Origin: Gemmatimonadales bacterium
GTDB lineage: Bacteria; Gemmatimonadota; Gemmatimonadetes; Gemmatimonadales; GWC2-71-9
Assembly (NCBI GenBank): GCA_030601605.1
Contig: JAUVTI010000059.1
Location: 1-10,157 of the forward strand
Direction: 5' to 3'
DNA: 10,157 bases
A program made the position numbers and the translations under genes. This document shows, in pieces, positions 1-6,144 of the stretch. Each line of letters begins with the position of its first letter. The stretch's first letter is position 1. Under the pieces are notes generated by a model. That model saw only the letters and a list, made by a program, of their open reading frames with translations, was not told where the DNA came from and made no database searches.

Positions 1-2824
1 TGGGACCTTCCGCGGTCTCGGCGACGAACTCCACGTAGGGTTCGAACCCCTCCGGCAACTCCACCTCGGGCGGCACCGGGCTGAACTGCAGGCCCGTCAT
101 CCCGTTCGGGATGACCTCCACGTTGCCGGCCATACTGTCACCAAGAGCGGGCAGCGGAATCCGCTCCATCCCGAGGTACGTGATCTGTACCTCAGCGCTC
201 CACGCTCCCGGCTCCAGGTGGGCAAACGCGGGATAGAGTTCGATCTGGATATCGGTCCCCACGACGAGGGAATCGAGCGCGAGACCGAGACGGCCGAAGG
301 CGTAGTCGAGCGGGCCGTCGCTCAGCCGACGACCGGACGCGTCGAAGACGGTGACGCCGAAGTCGGTGAGCTGGTTCCACAACTCGGGGGTCAGGGTCAC
401 GTCCACGATCATCTCGTCGGCCCACGCCGGAACCGTGGTGCGAACCACGTGCCGCTCCTTCCCCGCCCCATCGATCAGCTCGCGTCGAGCGGCGCCGATC
501 ATCTCGGCAGCCACCTTGGTGGCCACCGGCCTTCCCGCCGTGGAGCGGAACGAGGCCGACGGTCCCGTGCCCACCGAGGCGATCGCCACGGCGGGCAAGC
601 TCGCCCCGAACTCGTAGTTCACCGCGTCGAGCGCCGGCGCGACCACCACCGCCTCATACACGCCCACCTGAAGATCCTCGCCCGACACCATCATGCCGGC
701 GACCGCCTCGCCACCGCCCACCGTGGTGGAGCTGCCGCCGCGATACGGTTGGCCATTGGGCTCGAACAGGTACAGCGTGGCCTCCTGACCGAGACGGGGG
801 AGTCTGACCTCCACGGCCAGTCCGCCGCTGCCATCGGGCACGTCGACGAAGTAACGGGCGACGGCGCCCGGGGTCAGCATCCCCGTCACCTCCAGAGGTT
901 GCTGCAGGGAGTACGGCACGATGACCGTGTTCGTGAGTCCGAACGAAGCTCCGGCCAAGGTGTCGCTCGCGGGACGGGCCCACACGGTTCCCACGTACAT
1001 CCCGGGGTCGGTGAGCTGTGACGCGTCGTAGCTGAGATTGATCGTCACCGGCCCGCCCGCGGGCTCGATCACTCGCGGCGTGCGAAGCCAGGGAGCGTCG
1101 GATGTGAGCAGCAGGCGCGCCGCCGGCTGCCCGCCCACCGAAGTGACGACGAACCGCTGTATCGTGTCACCGGGCGTCCCGATGCCGCCGCGGCGATACG
1201 CAGCGGAACCGGTCGATGTGTTGGCGCCGTCCGGAACCGATCGCACGTGGTATACGCCCGCCTGGTGCGCCGCCTCGAGCCATTTAAAAGCGGCTCTCGC
1301 GTTGGGGACGCCGGCGCCCTGATCCAGGACCGTGGCGCCGGCCATCGGCCGGGCACTGCTCTTGAGCGCCTGCTTGAGGTCGATGGCGCGCAGGGTGCCG
1401 CCGTTCTGCCGCGCGCCGGACAGGAGCAGGGCTGCGACGCCGGCCACCTGCGGGGCCGCCATGCTCGTCCCCCCGGAGATCTCTTCGCCCGTCTGCCATG
1501 ACGGGACGGTGGAGAACGCGACACCGGGCGCGCACACGTCGGGCTTTCCGACCTCCCCGCCACGCGCGCTCCACCAGCCCATGACGTCCTCTTCAGGCGG
1601 AACACCGGGCTGAGGCGGACGTGCAAACACTCCGGGGAAAAGCGCGCAGACGGAGATCGCGTAGTCCGCTGACCCCGGGAACCCGAGGCTGGAAATGCCG
1701 GGGCCGTCGTTGCCGGCGCTGATCACGAACAGAACGTCCGGGTGCTTCAGCGCGAATTCATTGATCATCGAGTCGATCGCCGCCGAGCCCTCGAGCTCGT
1801 TGCCCACACCGAAGCTCATGTTCAGCACCAGGGGGAGCGCTCGCCGCCTGGCGAAGTCCGCTGCGTAGTTCATGGCGCGGACCATGCTGCCCGTCACCGA
1901 TATCCCGCCCCTGGTGTTGTTGGAGATCTTGAGCCCCAGCAACTGCGCCCCCGGCGCGACCCCGTCGAACCCCTCGATGCCGAACATGTCGTGCCCGGCA
2001 GCGATCCCCGCGACGTGAGAGCCGTGGCCCGAGTTGTCCATGAACAGATCCAGGCGGGGCCTTCCGTCCTGCTCCGAGAAGTTCACGGCCATCGTCATCG
2101 GTCCGCGCGCGGCGAGCCCGCTGCGGTACGTGAACGTCTCCGCCCCGACCAGGTAATCGCGCACCGGGCGCTCGTCGTCGAGCATTCCGTCGCCGTCGGT
2201 GTCCGTGACCACCACCCATCCGTCGCTCGCCCGCCCCACCAGCACCGGGAACTCGTCACCCACTCGGCCGTTTCCGTTCACATCTGCGGCCGGCGCCGCT
2301 CCCAGATCGATCTCGCGGAAGACTCCACCGTAGAACGGACCCGCCGCGACTCGCGCAACGCGCCCGAATCCGCCCAGCGTGTGTCCCTGGACCTCCACCA
2401 CTCCGTTTGCCCCCGGCTCGATCGGCTCGAGGAGCACTCGCCCCTCACCGGAGAAGTCGCGCAGATCGAGTACCTTGCGCAGCCCCAAGGTGGTGGAGCG
2501 GAGGCCCGGCAGCGCCGGGTCGAGCCCACTGTCGAGAATCGCGATCAGGACGTTGCGGCCGTCGAACGCCGGGTACGCGAGCCGGAACGAATCGACTCCC
2601 AGAGAGCGTACCGGCATGAGCCCGGCGAGCATGGCGTAGCGGGGAGGCAGTACCGGCTCGGCGGCAGCCTCTGGCGCGGACTCCATGTCGGTGACATCGG
2701 CCGGTGCCGCGACAGGCGGCTCCGGCTCGACCGCTGCCCGGGGGGCCGAGCCTCCGGCACACCCCACCGCCGCGACGGCCACGGGAACCCACGTCAGCCG
2801 ACGCCACAGATCAGCTGATTTCAC
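1..2824 (-). CDS. Exported lipoprotein subtilase (family S8) of the tripeptidyl peptidase II type; C-terminus cut by window edge
   Basis: Serine protease, predicted to be lipid-anchored outside the cytoplasm. The frame stays open for 941 codons to the left edge, so the end of the protein is missing. It starts at a GTG (2824-2822) overlapping the carboxyltransferase stop by 4 bases. Residues 1-22 form a lipoprotein signal: Lys2, Arg8-Arg9, a hydrophobic run, then AAVGC with Cys22 as the lipidation site. A Pro/Ala/Glu-rich linker follows. The catalytic set is Asp98 (ILDSG), His267 (GHGSHVA), oxyanion Asn372 (SAGND) and Ser454 (GTSMAAP). Human tripeptidyl peptidase II has Asp44, His264, Asn362, Ser449, and similarity continues around them (YPAFDGRNVLIAILDSG; GVAPGAQ) and into the beta-rich region after Ser454. 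The Asp-His insert carries two acidic loops, at 181-191 and 208-218. The Glu305 and Glu331 equivalents are Ser309 and Val340, so endopeptidase action is more likely than tripeptide release. Its substrate is unknown. Confidence 0.93.
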   Translation of the reverse strand, partial: MKSADLWRRLTWVPVAVAAVGCAGGSAPRAAVEPEPPVAAPADVTDMESAPEAAAEPVLPPRYAMLAGLMPVRSLGVDSFRLAYPAFDGRNVLIAILDSGLDPALPGLRSTTLGLRKVLDLRDFSGEGRVLLEPIEPGANGVVEVQGHTLGGFGRVARVAAGPFYGGVFREIDLGAAPAADVNGNGRVGDEFPVLVGRASDGWVVVTDTDGDGMLDDERPVRDYLVGAETFTYRSGLAARGPMTMAVNFSEQDGRPRLDLFMDNSGHGSHVAGIAAGHDMFGIEGFDGVAPGAQLLGLKISNNTRGGISVTGSMVRAMNYAADFARRRALPLVLNMSFGVGNELEGSAAIDSMINEFALKHPDVLFVISAGNDGPGISSLGFPGSADYAISVCALFPGVFARPPQPGVPPEEDVMGWWSARGGEVGKPDVCAPGVAFSTVPSWQTGEEISGGTSMAAPQVAGVAALLLSGARQNGGTLRAIDLKQALKSSARPMAGATVLDQGAGVPNARAAFKWLEAAHQAGVYHVRSVPDGANTSTGSAAYRRGGIGTPGDTIQRFVVTSVGGQPAARLLLTSDAPWLRTPRVIEPAGGPVTINLSYDASQLTDPGMYVGTVWARPASDTLAGASFGLTNTVIVPYSLQQPLEVTGMLTPGAVARYFVDVPDGSGGLAVEVRLPRLGQEATLYLFEPNGQPYRGGSSTTVGGGEAVAGMMVSGEDLQVGVYEAVVVAPALDAVNYEFGASLPAVAIASVGTGPSASFRSTAGRPVATKVAAEMIGAARRELIDGAGKERHVVRTTVPAWADEMIVDVTLTPELWNQLTDFGVTVFDASGRRLSDGPLDYAFGRLGLALDSLVVGTDIQIELYPAFAHLEPGAWSAEVQITYLGMERIPLPALGDSMAGNVEVIPNGMTGLQFSPVPPEVELPEGFEPYVEFVAETAEGP

Positions 2825-4443
2825 GAGCTCACGTAATCCAGAGGGGGCAGTACGAACGCTCCGAGGTGTGGGCCGCGATAGTAACGGGTCGCGCCCAGGG
2901 CGAATGCCAAGATCCGGCGGACCTCCTCGGGTACGACGATCGCGTCCACGTAGCCGCGAGCCGCGGCGTACTTGGCATCGAGGTTGTGCTCGTAGTCGGC
3001 ACGCATCTTCTCGACCGCCTCGGCCGACTCGGGATCGTTCACCCGAGCTCCGAACACGGCGTTCACCGCCGCCTCGCCTTCCATGACGCCCATCCGACCG
3101 GTAGGCAGCGAGAGGATGAAGTCGGGATCGAAGCCCTGGCCGGCCATGGCATAGTAGCCGGCCCCCGAAGCGTGGTTCACGGTGAGCACGAGCTTGGGCA
3201 CCACGGCGGTGGCCATCGCCTCCACGAACAGTGCTCCGGCGCGGACGACCCCTGAGTGCTCGGCCTCTGGCCCCACCATGAACCCGCTCACGTCCTGCAC
3301 GAACAGCAGCGGGATGCGCTCGCGGCTCGCCGTATCGATGAAGAAGGCCACCTTCTCGGCGCTCTCCGTGTACACGATGCCGCCCACGCGCGGAGCGTCA
3401 CCGTCCTTGCCCCTGATCAGGCCGCGCTGGTTGGCAATCACCGCCACCCCGTGACCCTCGATGGCGCCGTGCCCGCACAGCATCTCCTGCCCGATCTCGG
3501 GCTGGAACTCGTCGAGCTTGCCATCGTCGAGGATGCAGTGCAGCACGTCGCGCATGTCGTACGCCATGCGGTGATCGGGCGACAGGATGTCGTACAGCTC
3601 CGCGGGTGGGCGGGTGGGCGGAGCTCCTGTCCCGACCTGGGCCCGCTCGCTCGCATATTCGGCGTCGGGGAGCCGCGCGACGTAGTCGCGCAGCTGCTCG
3701 ATGCACTCGGCGTCGTCCTTCGCCCTGTAGTGGGCGACTGCCGAGATGGAAGTGTGGGTCACCGCACCGCCCAGCATCTCGCCGTCCACCGCTTGCCCGG
3801 TGGCGCCCTTCACGAGATTCGGGCCGCCGAGCCCCATGAATGAGGATCCCTCGACCATGAAGATCACGTCGGAGAGCGCCGGCAGGTACGCGCCACCTGC
3901 AATACAGGGGCCCATCACCGCGCTGATCTGCGGCACGTGGAGATAGCGCCGCATGAGAGAGTTGTAGTAGAAGATCCGCGCCGCGCCGTACTGTCCTGGG
4001 AACACGCCCTCCTGGTACGGCAGGTTCACTCCGGCCGAGTCCACCAGGTAGATGATCGGGATGCGCTCGCGCATCGCGACCTCCTGGGCCCTCAGCATCT
4101 TCTTGATCGTCTCGGGCCACCACGATCCCGCCTTCACCGTGGCGTCGTTGGCGATTATCACGACGTGGCGCCCCGAGACCATGCCGACCCCGGTGACGAC
4201 GCCCGCCGAGGGCGCCTGACCGTCGTACCGGTCGTACGCCACCAACAGGCCGATCTCCATCCAGGGCGTGTCCGGATCGAGCAGCCGCCCGATCCTCTCG
4301 CGCGCCGTCATCTTGCCCTGGTCGTGCTGTTTCTGGATCTTCTTGGGTCCGCCGCCCTGCTCGCGGCGGAGCACCAGTTCACGGTACTCGTCGGTGAGCA
4401 CTCGGAGCCGGGACTGGTGGGTCAGCGATCCGCTGTTCGTCAC
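2821..4443 (-). CDS. Acyl-CoA carboxylase carboxyltransferase (beta) subunit, methylcrotonyl-CoA carboxylase-like
   Basis: 540 residues, full length for the family. It transfers the carboxyl group from carboxybiotin to an acyl-CoA in the cytoplasm, and needs a biotin carboxylase/BCCP subunit that is not in this window. Both crotonase-like halves are present. The N-terminal half has VDSAGVNLP (134-142) and the oxyanion glycines of GPCIAGGAY (178-186). The C-terminal half has VSGFMVG (385-391) and ASGAGYYAM (425-433). GFMVG and GAGYYAM resemble methylcrotonyl-CoA carboxylase beta (GFMVG, GAGNYGM) more than propionyl-CoA carboxylase beta (GFLPG, GGAYDVM). Context could still suggest propionyl-CoA carboxylase, and glutaconyl-CoA decarboxylase alpha is a more distant relative. 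The start is GTG at 4443, overlapping the upstream stop as GTGA, with GGAGAG 9 bases upstream. The family is certain; the substrate is not. Confidence 0.95.
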   Translation of the reverse strand: MTNSGSLTHQSRLRVLTDEYRELVLRREQGGGPKKIQKQHDQGKMTARERIGRLLDPDTPWMEIGLLVAYDRYDGQAPSAGVVTGVGMVSGRHVVIIANDATVKAGSWWPETIKKMLRAQEVAMRERIPIIYLVDSAGVNLPYQEGVFPGQYGAARIFYYNSLMRRYLHVPQISAVMGPCIAGGAYLPALSDVIFMVEGSSFMGLGGPNLVKGATGQAVDGEMLGGAVTHTSISAVAHYRAKDDAECIEQLRDYVARLPDAEYASERAQVGTGAPPTRPPAELYDILSPDHRMAYDMRDVLHCILDDGKLDEFQPEIGQEMLCGHGAIEGHGVAVIANQRGLIRGKDGDAPRVGGIVYTESAEKVAFFIDTASRERIPLLFVQDVSGFMVGPEAEHSGVVRAGALFVEAMATAVVPKLVLTVNHASGAGYYAMAGQGFDPDFILSLPTGRMGVMEGEAAVNAVFGARVNDPESAEAVEKMRADYEHNLDAKYAAARGYVDAIVVPEEVRRILAFALGATRYYRGPHLGAFVLPPLDYVSS

Positions 4444-4856
4444 TCGCCGCGACTCTCCGCCCAGGATGTGATGTACTCCACGATCTCCTGGGAGGCGGTG
4501 CCCGGTCCGAACAGCTTCGCGATACCCTTCCCCTCCAGCCTCTCGATGTCCTCCGCGGGGATGATCCCGCCGCCGATGACGAGAACGTCGGAGCGGCCCG
4601 CTTCTGACAGGAGATCCCGAACCCGGGGGAACAGCGTCATGTGGGCGCCGGACAGGATGGAGAGGCCGACTACGTCCACGTCCTCCTGAACGGCGGCCGT
4701 GGCGATCATCTCGGGCGTTTGGTGCAGCCCGGTGTAGATCACTTCCATGCCGGCGTCGCGCAGGGCTGCCGCTACGACCTTGGCCCCCCGGTCGTGACCA
4801 TCCAGTCCGGGCTTGCCGACGAGTACGCGGATGGGCCGATCCGCTTTCTTCACCAT
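4440..4856 (-). CDS. Small, B12-binding subunit of a split acyl-CoA mutase (IcmB / mutase C-terminal domain type)
   Basis: 138 residues: a free-standing cobalamin-binding Rossmann domain, equal to the C-terminal domain of one-chain methylmalonyl-CoA mutases and close in size to Streptomyces IcmB (136 residues). The base-off/His-on motif DxHxxG is intact as DGHDRG (Asp19, His21, Gly24); His21 would be the lower cobalt ligand. The SxL motif is Ser66-Ile-Leu68, and the nucleotide-tail glycines are GGG 95-97. It should pair with the large subunit encoded at 6113-7759 to form the active adenosylcobalamin enzyme. The baeRF gene lies between the two. The start is ATG at 4856; a 58-base gap separates it from baeRF, with only a weak AGG about 10 bases upstream. 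Its stop overlaps the next gene as GTGA. Confidence 0.96.
   Translation of the reverse strand: MVKKADRPIRVLVGKPGLDGHDRGAKVVAAALRDAGMEVIYTGLHQTPEMIATAAVQEDVDVVGLSILSGAHMTLFPRVRDLLSEAGRSDVLVIGGGIIPAEDIERLEGKGIAKLFGPGTASQEIVEYITSWAESRGE
4453..4458 (-). promoter_or_regulatory. Ribosome binding site of the carboxyltransferase gene
   Basis: GGAGAG on the minus strand lies 9 bases before the GTG at 4443, inside the last codons of the B12-binding subunit gene. It supports the GTG as start and, with the 4-base overlap, suggests translational coupling. Confidence 0.6.
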
Positions 4857-4914
4857 GGTGCGCGGAACCTAAGGTGCCGGGAGAATCGAAACAAGCGCCC
4901 GAGCCAGCACCGGA
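4857..4914. other. 58-base intergenic gap, no clear signal
   Basis: This is the longest non-coding stretch in the window, between baeRF and the B12-binding subunit. I see no convincing promoter or terminator. There is only a 5-bp GGTGC/GCACC inverted repeat with a loop of about 30 bases and no T-tract. Confidence 0.5.
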
Positions 4915-6144
4915 TCACTGCCTCCGGAACCGGAGCAGCGCCGCCAGTCCATCCACCCTGGTGCGAGCGTCGCTGTCCTCCACCACATCGACGTCGCTCC
5001 CCTGGCGCAGCGCCTCCTCGATGGCCTCGTCGACCACGTCGGGCACCGACTCCGGATCTCCCGCGCCGTCGCAGCCCTCGGCCGTCGTAGTCAGATGCCC
5101 GGTGCCCGCACAGCGGAATCCGGCCTGCGCCACCGTCGGATCGACCAGCAACGTGCGCACCTGCCCCTGAAACAGAACCTGCAGGACCGGCTCGATGCCG
5201 TTCACCGCCCAGCCCGTTCCCAGCCGCTCCCTGAGCGACGCGACGTGCTCCGCTTCCCACACGCGCTCGGTGTTGCGGCGCAATCCGAGGACGGCCTCTC
5301 TCACCTCGGCTTCAGTGGCTGTCTTGGGATTCAGCTTGACGGTACCCAGCAGGAGCTTCGACAGGTACGGATGCAAATGCGGCCCAACCGCATCTGCGTC
5401 GGAGCCCATGCCCGCCAAGGCGATCCCCCGAACCGGGTGGTCGCGCGACGCGTCGAACAGACGCTGCGCGATCTGCGCGTAGTGGCGTTGTTTCTCCTCG
5501 CGGATCCGCTGGTGGTACTTGTGCTCGCCCGCCGCACCGAGACCGCGAAATCGCCCTGGGCGGGTCGTGTCGCCCGCGTCCAGGCTCGAGAGCTCCTCCA
5601 CCCCGAACGCGGTGACCGTGAAGAACCGCGCGCTCGTCCGGTCGTACACCGCGCACAGGACCAGCCCGAACTCGTCGTTGAGAGCCGCTGCCTCACGAAT
5701 CAGCGGCGTGTGGTCGATCGACAACCGGGATCGGAACACCCACGGCAGCGGCACCGCCTCGAACAGATCCAGCGGCTCGCACGCGAACAGCGCGATCCCC
5801 GCCCCCGTCGAGACGTTCCCGGGATGCTCCAGGTACTCCCGAATCCGCTCCAGATCGCGCCCGACCGTCTCGCGCTCCGCGCGGGGTATGCCCTGCGCTT
5901 CGAGCCACGCCAGGCGGTCCTTGATGCGGTTCTTCAGCTTGATCAGGTACTTCCCACGGCTCCGGTCGCGCGGCTCGAGCTTCAGATAGCACGACACGAC
6001 CCAGTGCTCGGTCGCGCCATACTCGGCGAGCCAATCCACGATCGGCTGCAACGTCGCCGCGGGGCCGGCGTCCGTCACCGGCCGGCCCGGGGCGCCGCGC
6101 GCGGCGACGCTCTTAGAAGAAGACGGGTTCGCGGTATGCACCAT
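4915..6144 (-). CDS. baeRF protein: bacterial eRF1/Vms1-like release-factor homologue (family 10-like)
   Basis: 409 residues from ATG 6144, or 408 from GTG 6141. It resembles the bacterial archaeo-eukaryotic release factor group, distant relatives of eRF1, Pelota and Vms1/ANKZF1, which are thought to act at the ribosome or on peptidyl-tRNA. Visible regions: an N-terminal segment to about residue 110, a central domain with the conserved-looking stretch HKYHQRIREEKQRHY (208-222), and a C-terminal eRF1_3-like domain from about 313 (AVNGIEPVLQVLFQGQVRTL) ending in DGLAALLRFR. No GGQ or GSQ loop is seen in the central domain; GLGAAGEHKYHQ lies where it would be expected. The usual two C-x2-C-G knuckles are reduced to Cys345-x2-Thr and Cys358-x2-Ala. 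The gene sits between the two mutase subunit genes and overlaps the large one by about 30 bases. The function is not established; the family call is fairly sure. Confidence 0.85.
   Translation of the reverse strand: MVHTANPSSSKSVAARGAPGRPVTDAGPAATLQPIVDWLAEYGATEHWVVSCYLKLEPRDRSRGKYLIKLKNRIKDRLAWLEAQGIPRAERETVGRDLERIREYLEHPGNVSTGAGIALFACEPLDLFEAVPLPWVFRSRLSIDHTPLIREAAALNDEFGLVLCAVYDRTSARFFTVTAFGVEELSSLDAGDTTRPGRFRGLGAAGEHKYHQRIREEKQRHYAQIAQRLFDASRDHPVRGIALAGMGSDADAVGPHLHPYLSKLLLGTVKLNPKTATEAEVREAVLGLRRNTERVWEAEHVASLRERLGTGWAVNGIEPVLQVLFQGQVRTLLVDPTVAQAGFRCAGTGHLTTTAEGCDGAGDPESVPDVVDEAIEEALRQGSDVDVVEDSDARTRVDGLAALLRFRRQ

Noticed and set aside
1742..2818. 358-codon open frame on the plus strand opposite the protease
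   Set aside because: Antisense shadow. The minus strand here encodes the catalytic Asp, His and the calcium-type loops.
2759..2824. Twin-arginine (Tat) export signal on the protease
   Set aside because: Arg8-Arg9 is present but the surrounding S-R-R-x-F-L-K pattern is not. The Cys22 lipobox is the better explanation.
4857..4914. Possible terminator or riboswitch between baeRF and the B12-binding subunit
   Set aside because: There is only a 5-bp stem with a loop of about 30 bases and no T-run. The gap is too short for a cobalamin riboswitch.
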